Shown here in pieces: positions 42,232 through 51,660 of a stretch of 56,426 nt of DNA. Below the pieces are notes generated by a model, which saw nothing but the letters and a program-made list of their open reading frames with translations, made no database searches and was not told the origin of the DNA. The translations under genes and the position numbers were made by a program. Positions within the stretch are counted from its first letter, which is position 1; the number at the start of each line of letters is the position of its first letter. The DNA is from Rubrivivax sp. (GTDB taxonomy: Bacteria; Pseudomonadota; Gammaproteobacteria; Burkholderiales; Burkholderiaceae_C), in the NCBI GenBank assembly GCA_026125665.1, contig JAHCKS010000027.1:1-56426 (forward strand), read 5' to 3'.

Positions 42232-43050
42232 GTGACGCCGGTTGCCGCCCTGCCCCTGCCGAAGTACCACCAGATCTACCTGGTGCTGCGCGAGCAGCTG
42301 GCCGAGGGCCGCTTCGCCACCGGCCTGCCCGGCGAGCTGGCGCTCGCGGGCCAGTTCGGCGTGGCGCGCATCACCGTGCGCAAGGCGCTCGGGCAGCTGG
42401 CCGCCGAGGGGCTGATCGAGCGCGCGCCGGGCCGCGGCACCGTGCCGCGGCGCACCTCGTCTTCCGCCGCCGCCGCGCCTGGCAAACACCCAGTCGGCGC
42501 CCGCCCTGCCGGCCGCGCCCAGCTCACGGGCCTGCTCGAGAACATCGTGACGATGGGCCTGGCGACGAAGGTCAGGGTGCTGGCCTGCGAGACCGTGCCC
42601 GCCTCGGTGGCCGTGGCCGAGGCACTGAAGCTCACCCCCGGCACGCCCGTGCAGAAGGCGCAGCGCGTGCGCTCCACCCGCGAAGGGCCGCTGTCGCTCA
42701 TCACCACGCACGTGCCGGCGGCGCTGGCACAGGGCTTCGGCCGGCGCGAGCTGGCGAAGAAGCCGATCCTCATCCTGCTCGAGGAAGCCGGCGTGCGCAT
42801 CGGCGGCGCCGTGCAGACGATCAGCGCCTGCCTCGCCGACGCCGCGGCGGCGCGCCACCTCGACGTGCGCGTCGGCTCGGCGCTGCTCGCGGTGACGCGC
42901 CTCATCCACGACACGCGCGGCCGGCCGGTGCAGTGGCTGCACGGCCTGTACCGCCCCGACCGCTACCAATACGAGATGCAGCTCTCGCGCGTGGGCAGCA
43001 TCGACGCCAAGGTGTGGGTGAGCAAGGCCCTCACCGCGCAGTTCCACTAG
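42232..43050 (+). CDS. GntR-family (HutC/UTRA) transcriptional regulator
   Basis: A 272-residue regulator. The N-terminal winged helix (YHQIYLVLREQLAEGRFATG, ITVRKALGQLAAEGLIERAP, GRGT) is GntR-type, and the C-terminal UTRA effector domain (TGLLENIVTMGLATKVRVLA, VQKAQRVRSTREGPLSLITT, VQWLHGLYRPDRYQYEM) marks the HutC subgroup. These sense small metabolites of the pathway they control. It precedes the LIV-type transporter, LeuCD-like and amidohydrolase genes in the same orientation, so it most likely regulates them. The start is GTG at 42232. Confidence 0.9.
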   Translation: MTPVAALPLPKYHQIYLVLREQLAEGRFATGLPGELALAGQFGVARITVRKALGQLAAEGLIERAPGRGTVPRRTSSSAAAAPGKHPVGARPAGRAQLTGLLENIVTMGLATKVRVLACETVPASVAVAEALKLTPGTPVQKAQRVRSTREGPLSLITTHVPAALAQGFGRRELAKKPILILLEEAGVRIGGAVQTISACLADAAAARHLDVRVGSALLAVTRLIHDTRGRPVQWLHGLYRPDRYQYEMQLSRVGSIDAKVWVSKALTAQFH

Positions 43051-43212
43051 AAGGGCGCATGAACCTGCTGCGCGCCCCGATCTTGCGCCTGTGCTCCTCG
43101 CCGTACCTGCGTACGGCTGCGGTGCTCGGCGCAAGCTCGGGGCGCTCGCGACGGTTCCTGCATCCCTTCTGATGACCGCCCACCGACCCACCGGACAAAC
43201 CAGGAGAGACCG

Positions 43213-44424
43213 ATGAGCACACGCCTCTTGCCCCGCCGCCGCTTCATCCAGCGTTCCGCCGCCGCGGCCACCGCGCTCGCCTTCCCGCTCGTCGGCGGCG
43301 CGCAGCCCAAGCCCGTGAAGGTCGGCATCCTGCACCCGGTGACCGGTGCGCTCGCCTTCTCCGGCCAGCAGTGCCGCGAAGGGGCACTGCTCGCCGTGCA
43401 GGACATCAACCGCACCGGCATCAGGAGCCTCGGCGGCGCCAAGCTCGACGTCATGCTCGGCGATGCGCAGAGCTCGCCACAGGCCGGCTCGGCCGAGATC
43501 GAGAAGATGAACGAGGCCGGCTGCTCGGCCGTTGTGGGCGCCTACGCCAGCGCCATCTGCCTGGCCACCACGCAGGCGGCGGCGAAGTACGGCCTGCCGC
43601 ACATCGTGGACGTGGGCGTGGCCGACCAGATCGTGCAGCGCGGGCTGAAGAACACCTTCCGCTTCGGCCCCGGCTACCGCACCTGTGCCGATGTCGCCGT
43701 GAACAACCTCGGCGTGCTCAACACCGTGGCCGGCAAGCCGGCGAAGACGGTGATGATCATCCACGAGGAGAGCCTGTTCGGCACCGGCACGGCCAACCTG
43801 CTGAAGGAGAAGCTGCCGACCTTCGGCTTCGAGGTGGCCGAGGTCATCAAGCACGCCAACCCGACGCGCGACTTCAACAACATCGTGCTGCGCATGAAGG
43901 CACTGAACCCGGACATCGTCATCCCGGCCAACTACTACAACGAGTACGCGCTGCTGGTGCGCACGATGCAGCAGCAGAAGGTGGTGCCGAAGGCCATCTA
44001 CTCGGTGCTCGGCGGCGCCGCGTCGAGCTACAAGTTCCTGAAGGAGTTCCCCGACGCGGCCAACGGCATCATCGACTGCAACCACTGGTTCAACCCGAAG
44101 GACGCGCGCAGCGCCGCGCTGAGGAAGCGCGTCGAGGCGAAGAAGCTCTTCTACACCTACGAGATCTTCAACACCTACACGGCGGTGCGGCTGCTGGCCG
44201 ACGCGCTGGAGCGGGCGAAGAGCGCCGACCGCGCCGCCATCACGGCGGCGCTCGAGTCGAGCACCTTCAGCGACCACTTCATGCCCTACGGGCCGACGAA
44301 GTTCGTGAATGGCCAGAACGAGGGCGCCCAGCCGCTGATGACGCAGGTGATCAAGGGCGACATCCGCGTCATCGTGCCGCGCGAGTACCGCGAAGCCGAG
44401 CCGATCTTCCCGCTGAAGGCCTGA
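43213..44424 (+). CDS. LIV-type ABC transporter substrate-binding protein
   Basis: A 403-residue periplasmic binding protein. The N-terminus (LLPRRRFIQRSAAAATALAF) is a twin-arginine signal. The binding fold includes VKVGILHPVTGALAFSGQQC, SAVVGAYASAICLATTQAAA, KTVMIIHEESLFGTG and PDIVIPANYYNEYALLV. AGGAGAG precedes the ATG. It heads a complete ABC operon (SBP, LivH, LivM, LivG, LivF). The specificity is probably a small amide or carboxylate, inferred from the downstream enzymes. Confidence 0.92.
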   Translation: MSTRLLPRRRFIQRSAAAATALAFPLVGGAQPKPVKVGILHPVTGALAFSGQQCREGALLAVQDINRTGIRSLGGAKLDVMLGDAQSSPQAGSAEIEKMNEAGCSAVVGAYASAICLATTQAAAKYGLPHIVDVGVADQIVQRGLKNTFRFGPGYRTCADVAVNNLGVLNTVAGKPAKTVMIIHEESLFGTGTANLLKEKLPTFGFEVAEVIKHANPTRDFNNIVLRMKALNPDIVIPANYYNEYALLVRTMQQQKVVPKAIYSVLGGAASSYKFLKEFPDAANGIIDCNHWFNPKDARSAALRKRVEAKKLFYTYEIFNTYTAVRLLADALERAKSADRAAITAALESSTFSDHFMPYGPTKFVNGQNEGAQPLMTQVIKGDIRVIVPREYREAEPIFPLKA

Positions 44425-44464
44425 CCCCGCCCCTTTCCCGCCGCCCGCGAGCGGGCGAGGCCGA

Positions 44465-45337
44465 ATGCTCGATTTCGCGATCCTCTTCCCGTCGGTCCTG
44501 AACGGCCTGACGACGGGCGCGGTCTACGCGCTGATCGCGCTCGGCCTCACGCTGATCTACGGCGTGTTGCACATCATCAACTTCGCGCACGGCGCGCTGC
44601 TGATGGTGGCGCTGTATGCCGTGTACCTGCTGAAGGCGCAGCTCGGGCTCGACCCGTACCTGGCACTGCCGCTGCTGGTGCCCGGCATGTTCGCGCTCGG
44701 CTACGCGCTGCAGCGTGGCGTGATCAACCGCGCCAGCCACGGCAAGGACGAGAACATCCTGCTCGTCACGCTGGGCATCGCCATCGTGCTCGAGAACCTG
44801 GCGCTGATGGCCTTCAAGAGCGACACGCGCACGATCGAGACGGCGTACACGCTCGCCACCGTGCCCATCGGCCCGGCGTTCATCGCGCTGCCCAAGCTCG
44901 CCGCCTTCGCCGGGGCGCTCGTGGCGTCGGCGGTGCTGCTGCTCGTCGTGCACCGCACCGACCTCGGGCGCGCCATCCGCGCCGTGGCCAAGGAGAAGCA
45001 GGGCGCGCGGCTCGTCGGCATCGACGTCGACCACGTCTACGCGATGAGCTTCGGCATCGGCCTGGCGTGCCTGGGCGCGGCGGCGTGTTTCCTGCTGCCC
45101 GCGTACTACGTCAACCCGCAGGTCGGCGGCGGTTTCGTGCTCGTCGCCTTCACCATCGTCGTGCTCGGTGGCATGGGCAGCTTCACCGGTGCGCTGCTGG
45201 GCGGGCTGATCATCGGTGTCGTCGAGTCGCTGGGCGGCCTCTTCCTCGGCGAGTCGCTCGGGCAGATCGGCATCTTCGTCATCTTCATCGCCGTGCTGCT
45301 GTTCCGGCCGCAGGGGCTGTTCGGGGCTCGTGCATGA
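44465..45337 (+). CDS. Branched-chain-type ABC transporter permease (LivH-like)
   Basis: A 290-residue integral membrane protein with about eight hydrophobic segments. VLNGLTTGAVYALIALGLTL, IYGVLHIINFAHGALLMVAL and GMGSFTGALLGGLIIGVVES are hallmark LivH segments. It forms the inner-membrane channel with LivM. The stop overlaps the livM start (ATGA). Confidence 0.93.
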   Translation: MLDFAILFPSVLNGLTTGAVYALIALGLTLIYGVLHIINFAHGALLMVALYAVYLLKAQLGLDPYLALPLLVPGMFALGYALQRGVINRASHGKDENILLVTLGIAIVLENLALMAFKSDTRTIETAYTLATVPIGPAFIALPKLAAFAGALVASAVLLLVVHRTDLGRAIRAVAKEKQGARLVGIDVDHVYAMSFGIGLACLGAAACFLLPAYYVNPQVGGGFVLVAFTIVVLGGMGSFTGALLGGLIIGVVESLGGLFLGESLGQIGIFVIFIAVLLFRPQGLFGARA

Positions 45338-46461
45338 ACAGCGCCAGGGCACCCGGCCCGCCCCCCGCCCGCGGACTCTCCCGCGGGCTTTCTCGCGGAC
45401 TCTCCCGCGGACCGGCCCGCGATCTCGCCGGCATCGCCTGCTTCGCCGCGGCGACGGGCGCGATCCTCGCGGTGCTCGACTCGGGCGTGTGGCTCAACTT
45501 CGTGATGATGGCGCTGTACGCCACGCTGCTGGCGCAGAGCTGGAACATCCTCGGCGGCTTCGGCGGCCAGTTCTCCTTCGGGCACGCGCTCTTCTTCGGC
45601 TGCGGTGCCTACGCGCAGGCCGTGGCGCAGATCTCGCACGGCGTCAACCCGTGGGCGGCGCTGGTTCTGGCGATGCTGGTCGCCGCGGCCGTGGGCGCGG
45701 CGGTCGGGGCGCTGACCTTCCGCTATGGCCTCAGGGGCTCGTACTTCGCGCTGGTGACGCTCGCCTTCGCCGAGGTGTTCCGCATCCTCGCCGTCTCGGC
45801 CGGCTTCACCGGCGGCGGCGTCGGGCTGATGGTGCCGCTGAAGGAGGGCTTCGGCAACCTGCAGTTCGGCTCGCGCCGCGGCTTCGCGCTGCTGGCGCTC
45901 GCCTTCGTCGTCGCGGCGCTGCTCGTCACCTGCTGGCTGCGGCACGGCCGCTTCGGCGCCTGGCTGCAGGCGGTGCGCGACAACGAGGACGCGGCGCGCG
46001 CCGTCGGCGTCGATGCCAACCGCGTCAAGCTCGGCGCCATCACGCTGTCGGCGGCGTTCATGGGTGCCGCCGGTGCCTTCTACGTGCAGGTCTTCCAGTA
46101 CATCGACCCGGCCATCGCCTTCGGCCCGCACGTCTCGGTGGAGGCGCTGGTGGCCGCCATCGTCGGCGGCATGGGCACGTTGTGGGGGCCGCTGCTGGGC
46201 GCCGCGGCATTGCACCTGCTGGCCGACGCGACGCGCAACCTCTTCGGCGAGCTGCCCGGCCTGAACATGGTGATCTACGGCAGCGTGCTGGTGCTCATCG
46301 TCATGTTCATGCCGCGTGGCCTGGTGGGGCTTGCGGACGTGGCGGCACGCTGGCGGCGCGGTGGCACGCCGCAGGCGCAAGACGCCGGGCCGTCCGCGAT
46401 CGGTGGCCATGCCGCCGCGGCCACGCCAGGCCGGCCGGCGAGCGAAGCGCGCGATGGCTGA
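45334..46461 (+). CDS. Branched-chain-type ABC transporter permease (LivM-like)
   Basis: A 375-residue permease with LivM signatures: LLAQSWNILGGFGGQFSFGH, GAYAQAVAQ, GLRGSYFALVTLAFAEVFRI, RDNEDAARAVGVDANRVKLG and VAAIVGGMGTLWGPLLGAAA. The N-terminus carries an unusual short repeat, RGLSRGLSRGLSRG, before the first helix, encoded by near-identical 12-bp units (45372-45410). A hydrophilic tail of about 45 residues follows the last helix. The livG ATG lies inside its last codons (8-bp overlap). Confidence 0.93.
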   Translation: MNSARAPGPPPARGLSRGLSRGLSRGPARDLAGIACFAAATGAILAVLDSGVWLNFVMMALYATLLAQSWNILGGFGGQFSFGHALFFGCGAYAQAVAQISHGVNPWAALVLAMLVAAAVGAAVGALTFRYGLRGSYFALVTLAFAEVFRILAVSAGFTGGGVGLMVPLKEGFGNLQFGSRRGFALLALAFVVAALLVTCWLRHGRFGAWLQAVRDNEDAARAVGVDANRVKLGAITLSAAFMGAAGAFYVQVFQYIDPAIAFGPHVSVEALVAAIVGGMGTLWGPLLGAAALHLLADATRNLFGELPGLNMVIYGSVLVLIVMFMPRGLVGLADVAARWRRGGTPQAQDAGPSAIGGHAAAATPGRPASEARDG

Positions 46462-47226
46462 CGAACCGCTGCTGCACGTGGAGCACCTCACGCGCGCCTT
46501 CGGCGGCCTGCGTGCCGTCGACGACGTGAGCCTGCGCGTGCCGGCCGGCACGCTCACGGCGCTGATCGGCCCCAACGGCGCCGGCAAGACGACGCTGTTC
46601 GCGCTGATGAGCGGCTTCCTGCGCCCCGACACCGGCCGCGTGGTCTTCGCCGGCCGCGACATCACGGGCCACGCACCGCACGTGAACGCACGCGCCGGCC
46701 TGACGCGCACCTTCCAGATCGTGCAGCCGTTCGCGGCGCAGACGGTGCGCGAGAACATCGCCGTGGGCGCGCACCTGCACGAGCGCGGCCGCCGCGCGGC
46801 GCTGGCGGCGGCGGAGGCCGTGGCCGAGCGTGTCGGCCTCGCCGCGCAGCTCGACAAGCCGGCCGGTGACCTGACCGTGGCGGGGCGCAAGCGGCTGGAG
46901 CTCGCGCGCGCGCTCGCGACGAGGCCGCGCCTGCTGCTGCTCGACGAGGTGCTGGCCGGCCTCAACCCGCAGGAGGTGGCGGAGATGATCCCGGTCGTGC
47001 GCTCGCTGGTGGCCGGCCATGGCGACGGCAGCGGCGGCCCCGGCACCACCGTGCTGATGATCGAGCACGTGATGCAGGCCGTGATGCACCTGGCCGGGCA
47101 CGTGTGGGTGCTGGCGCAGGGGCAGCTCATCGCCGAAGGCACGCCGGCGGCGATCACCAACGACGCGCGGGTCATCGAGGCCTACCTCGGGCACGGCACG
47201 GCGGCGCGCTTGCGCGCGGCGGCGGC

Positions 47227-47230
<4 letters not shown>
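46454..47230 (+). CDS. ABC transporter ATP-binding protein (LivG-like)
   Basis: A 258-residue ATPase. Walker A is GPNGAGKTT, Walker B is LLLLDEVLAGL (Glu present), and the LivG-type region is ARAGLTRTFQIVQPFAAQTV. The signature motif is DLTVAGRKRLELARAL, where the usual LSGGQ is replaced by LTVAGRKR, a variation common in LivG. It pairs with LivF to drive the importer. The stop overlaps the livF ATG (ATGA). Confidence 0.93.
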
Positions 47231-47976
<746 letters not shown>

Positions 47977-48046
47977 ACGCCATGACGACGAGTCGACCTT
48001 CGTCCCCTGGCGCCGTCGCCGCCGCCGCTGCGAAGGAGCCTCGGCC

Positions 48047-49372
48047 TTGCTGAACTCTGCCTTCGGCGCGTTCGGTGGCGCGCCGCCGCCGCCCCCCACC
48101 GGCGCGCCGCCGGCGACGCTGGCGCAGAAGCTCGTCGCGCGCGCCGCCGGCCGCGCGAGCGTGGCGCCGGGCGAGATCGTCAACTGCCGCGTCGACCTGG
48201 CGATGTTCCACGACTCGAGCGGCCCGCGCCGGCTGGCGCCGATGCTCGCCGAGATCGGTGCGCCGATCTGGGACAAGGACAAGGTCGTGCTCGTCATCGA
48301 CCACTTCGTGCCCGAGGCGGACGACGAGTCGCGGCGCATCGTGCGTTTCGCGCGCGACTGGGCGGCCGAGCAGCGGCTGCCGCACGTGCACGACAGCCAG
48401 GGCATCTGCCACATCGTGCTGCCGCAGGGCGGGCACTTGAAGCCGGGCATGTTTGCCGTCGGTGGCGATTCGCACTCGCCGACCGGCGGCGCGTTCGGCG
48501 CCTACATGTTCGGCATCGGCGCCACCGAGATGCTGGGCGTGGTGGCCACCGGCGAGATCTGGGTGCAGGTGCCGCAGACGATCTTCATGCGCTGGATCGG
48601 CCGCCTCACCGCGGGCGTGAGTGCCAAGGACATGGTGCTGCAGATGCTGGGCCGGCATGGGATGAACGGCGGCCAGTACCAGGCCATCGAGTTCTGCGGC
48701 GAGGCGGTGGCCGCGCTCTCGATGCCCGAGCGCATGACGCTCGCGAACATGAGCGCCGAGCTCGGCGCGCAGGTGGGGCTCGTGGCACCGGACGCGACGA
48801 CGCAGGCGTGGCTGGCGACGCACGGCGTGCACGTCGGCGCGGCGGACATCGCGGCGTGGCACAGCGACGAGGGTGCGCCCGGCATGCGCCACGCCTTCGA
48901 CGCCAGCACGCTCGAGCCGCAGGTGGCGCTGCCGCACAGCCCGGCCAACGTGCGGCCGGTGACGGATGTGCTCAACACGAAGGTGGACATCGCCTACATC
49001 GGCGCGTGCACCGGCGCCAAGATCGACGACCTGCGTGCCGCGGCGCGCGTGCTCGCGGGCTACAAGGTGGCGCCCGGCGTGCAGCTCCTCGTGGCGCCGG
49101 CCAGCCTGCGCGACCGCGAGCTCGCGGAGCGCGAAGGCATCGTGCGCATGCTGGTCGATGCCGGGGCGACGTTCCTGCCCAGCAGCTGCGGGGCCTGCGC
49201 GGGCTACGGCAGCCGCATTCCCGAGGGCGCCACCGTCATCTCTTCGACGGCGCGCAACTTCAAGGGGCGGATGGGGGCGGCAACGGCGCAGGTGTTCCTC
49301 GGCTCGCCGTTCACGGTGGCGGCTTCGGCGCTGCGGGGCGTGATCTCGGATGCGCGGGAGGTGCTGCGGTGA
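48047..49372 (+). CDS. Aconitase-superfamily dehydratase, large subunit (LeuC-like)
   Basis: A 441-residue large subunit of the LeuC/homoaconitase/maleate-hydratase group. HDSQGICHIVLPQGGHLKPG and GGDSHSPTGGAFGAYMFGIG are active-site segments. The 4Fe-4S Cys are in YIGACTGAKIDDL and PSSCGACAGYG. The TTG start at 48047 is favoured by GAAGGAG at 48032-48038. The first 20 residues are Pro-rich (GAPPPPPTGAPP) and absent from typical LeuC. With the adjacent small subunit it should hydrate or dehydrate a small dicarboxylate. The transporter and amidohydrolase context argues against leucine synthesis. Confidence 0.9.
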   Translation: MLNSAFGAFGGAPPPPPTGAPPATLAQKLVARAAGRASVAPGEIVNCRVDLAMFHDSSGPRRLAPMLAEIGAPIWDKDKVVLVIDHFVPEADDESRRIVRFARDWAAEQRLPHVHDSQGICHIVLPQGGHLKPGMFAVGGDSHSPTGGAFGAYMFGIGATEMLGVVATGEIWVQVPQTIFMRWIGRLTAGVSAKDMVLQMLGRHGMNGGQYQAIEFCGEAVAALSMPERMTLANMSAELGAQVGLVAPDATTQAWLATHGVHVGAADIAAWHSDEGAPGMRHAFDASTLEPQVALPHSPANVRPVTDVLNTKVDIAYIGACTGAKIDDLRAAARVLAGYKVAPGVQLLVAPASLRDRELAEREGIVRMLVDAGATFLPSSCGACAGYGSRIPEGATVISSTARNFKGRMGAATAQVFLGSPFTVAASALRGVISDAREVLR

Positions 49373-49508
49373 GGCAGGGTCGCGGCCTTGCGCCTTCGGA
49401 GGCGGTGGCTGCAAAGGGCTGTGCGGGCTCGGTGCGGCGCCGCTCGGCCGCCCGCGGCCTTGCCCGCCACGACCTGCGAACGCAGCTCACCCGACGGAGG
49501 GGCAGCCG

Positions 49509-49994
49509 ATGAGAACCTGGCGCCTCCCCCCCGACGTCGACACCGACCAGCTCGCCCCCGGCCACGCAATGAAGGACGGCCGCATCGAGACCGTCGCTCG
49601 CCATTGCCTCGAGACCGTGCGCCCCGGCTTCGGCCGCAGCGTGCGCCCCGGCGACGTCATCGTCGCCGGGGCCAACTTCGGCATCGGCAGCTCGCGCGAG
49701 CAGGCGGCGAGCGTGCTCGTGCACCTGGGCCTGGCCGCGGTCATCGCACCGAGCTACGGCGGGCTCTACTTCCGCAACGCCTTCAACGTCGGCCTGCTGC
49801 TGCTGACCTGCCCGCGTGCGCTCGACATCGCCGACGGCGTGGCGCTTCGCTTCGACGCGCGCGCAGGCTGCATCACGCTTGCCGGCGGGGTGCGCCTGGC
49901 CACCGAACCCATCCCCGGCTTCCTGCTCGACCGCATCGACGCCGGCGGCCTGCTGCCCGAGCTGAAGAAGCGCTTCCGACCGGAGACGACATGA
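49509..49994 (+). CDS. Aconitase-superfamily dehydratase, small subunit (LeuD-like)
   Basis: A 161-residue small (swivelling) subunit: DVDTDQLAPGHAMKD, VIVAGANFGIGSSREQAASV (the GSSREQA substrate-binding loop) and AVIAPSYGGLYFRNAFNVGL. It is shorter than biosynthetic LeuD (about 200 residues), as in the archaeal and hydratase-type small subunits. GGAGGGG precedes the ATG. Its stop overlaps the amidohydrolase ATG (ATGA). Confidence 0.9.
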   Translation: MRTWRLPPDVDTDQLAPGHAMKDGRIETVARHCLETVRPGFGRSVRPGDVIVAGANFGIGSSREQAASVLVHLGLAAVIAPSYGGLYFRNAFNVGLLLLTCPRALDIADGVALRFDARAGCITLAGGVRLATEPIPGFLLDRIDAGGLLPELKKRFRPETT

Positions 49995-51496
49995 CCCGCG
50001 CGCGCAAGAACGACCTCCCCGAGTTCGACCTCCTCATCCGCAACGTGCGCGTCGTGCGGCCACACGGCAACGTCGTGCACGACGCCGACATCGCCATCGC
50101 CGACCAGAAGATCGCGCTCGTCGCACCAGGCATCGACGCCACGCGCGCGAAGGCCGTGCACGAGGGGCGGGGCCAGCTCGCGTTTCCGGGCGTCGTCGAC
50201 GCGCACATGCACGCCGGCATCTACTCGCCGCTGGCCGAAGACGCGGTGAGCGAGTCGCAGGCCGCGGCCATGGGCGGCGTGACGAGCTCGCTCAACTACT
50301 TCCGCACCGGCCAGTACTACCTCAACAAGGGCGGGCCGTACCGCAGGTTCTTCCCCGAGGTGCTGGCCATCGCCAAGGGCCGCTTCCACGTCGACTACGG
50401 CTTCCACCTCGCGCCGATGGACCGCACGCACATCGACGAGCTGCCGATGCTCGTGGAGAAACACGGCGTGGCGAGCTTCAAGATCTTCATGTTCTACGGC
50501 AGCCACGGCCTGCACGGCGCCAGCAGCACGCAACGCGACTTCCTGATGATCGGCGAGGACGAGCGCTACGACGTCGCGCACTTCGAGTTCGTCATGCGCG
50601 GCCTGCAGAAGGCGCGCGAGGCGATGCCCGCCGGCAAGGCGCGCCAGGTGTCGCTGAGCCTGCATTGCGAGACGGCGGAGATCATGACCGCCTACACCAG
50701 GATCGTCGAGCGCGACAAGTCGATGAAGGGCCTCGCGGCCTACCACGCGAGCCGCCCGCCGCACAGCGAAGGGCTCGCGGTGTTCACGGCGGCGTATCTC
50801 GCGCACGAGACGGCGCTGCCCAACATCAACCTGCTGCACCTGAGCTCGCGCAAGGCGGTGCAGGCGGCGATGATGATGAGCGAGACCTTCCCGCACATCG
50901 ACTTCAGGCGCGAGGTGACGATCGGCCACCTCATGCTCGACATCACGAGCCCGGCGGCCGAGCTGGCGAAGGTGAACCCGCCGATCCGCCCGCGCGAGGA
51001 CGTCGAGTACCTCTGGGAAGCGCTGCTCGCCGGCGAGCTCGACTGGGTCGTCAGCGACCACGCCTGCTGCCGCCACGAGCTGAAGGTACCGAAACCCGCG
51101 GCACGCTACTTCGGCACGCAGATCTGGCTCGCCAAGAGCGGCTTCGGCGGCACCGAGTACCTGCTGCCGGCGCTGGTGAGCGAAGGCACCAAACGCGGCA
51201 TGGGCTACAACCACATGGCGCGCGTGACGAGCTGGAACCCGGCGCAGCGCTACGGCCTGAACCGCAAGGGCGACATCGCGCCCGGCTTCGACGCCGACAT
51301 CGCGCTCGTCGATCCGGCACGCACGTGGACCATCCGCGCGGCCGAGTCGCCCTCGACGCAAGGCTACACGCCGTTCGAGGGGCTGGAGCTCAGCGCACGG
51401 GTCGAGGCCACGTTCCTGCGCGGGCACAAGATCTGCGAGAACGGGCAGGTGCTCGGCAAGCCGCGCGGGCACTACCTGCACCGGCCGACGGAGTGA
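49991..51496 (+). CDS. Dihydroorotase/hydantoinase-family amidohydrolase
   Basis: A 501-residue cyclic amidohydrolase. The metal centre shows DAHMHAG (HxH), the carboxylated-Lys region VASFKIFMFYGSHG, SLSLHCETAE, NLLHLSS and the Asp of WVVSDHACC. The Ser/Asn-rich PPIRPREDVEYLW region is typical of hydantoinase/dihydroorotase-like enzymes. It hydrolyses a ring amide, e.g. hydantoin, dihydropyrimidine or cyclic imide. Translationally coupled to the LeuD-like gene. The pairing with a LeuCD-type hydratase is the clue to the pathway. Confidence 0.9.
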   Translation: MTRARKNDLPEFDLLIRNVRVVRPHGNVVHDADIAIADQKIALVAPGIDATRAKAVHEGRGQLAFPGVVDAHMHAGIYSPLAEDAVSESQAAAMGGVTSSLNYFRTGQYYLNKGGPYRRFFPEVLAIAKGRFHVDYGFHLAPMDRTHIDELPMLVEKHGVASFKIFMFYGSHGLHGASSTQRDFLMIGEDERYDVAHFEFVMRGLQKAREAMPAGKARQVSLSLHCETAEIMTAYTRIVERDKSMKGLAAYHASRPPHSEGLAVFTAAYLAHETALPNINLLHLSSRKAVQAAMMMSETFPHIDFRREVTIGHLMLDITSPAAELAKVNPPIRPREDVEYLWEALLAGELDWVVSDHACCRHELKVPKPAARYFGTQIWLAKSGFGGTEYLLPALVSEGTKRGMGYNHMARVTSWNPAQRYGLNRKGDIAPGFDADIALVDPARTWTIRAAESPSTQGYTPFEGLELSARVEATFLRGHKICENGQVLGKPRGHYLHRPTE

Positions 51497-51660
51497 GTCG
51501 CGAGTCGCGTGCGTGCGGCTGCCTGTCTCACGCCCCGCAGGAGAGGGTGAGGGTGGCAGCAGGCGAGAGCGCTCGCTCCCGCTGTGCGAGTGGCGCGCCG
51601 CGCCGGCGCAAGGCATCATGCGCCCCGCGCATCCTGGCCGGATGAGCGAGGGGGATGGCC

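Noticed and set aside
43059-43172. A 37-codon frame between gntR and the transporter binding-protein gene
   Set aside because: No domain or Shine-Dalgarno, and it contains a short hairpin. Too little evidence to call a gene or leader peptide.
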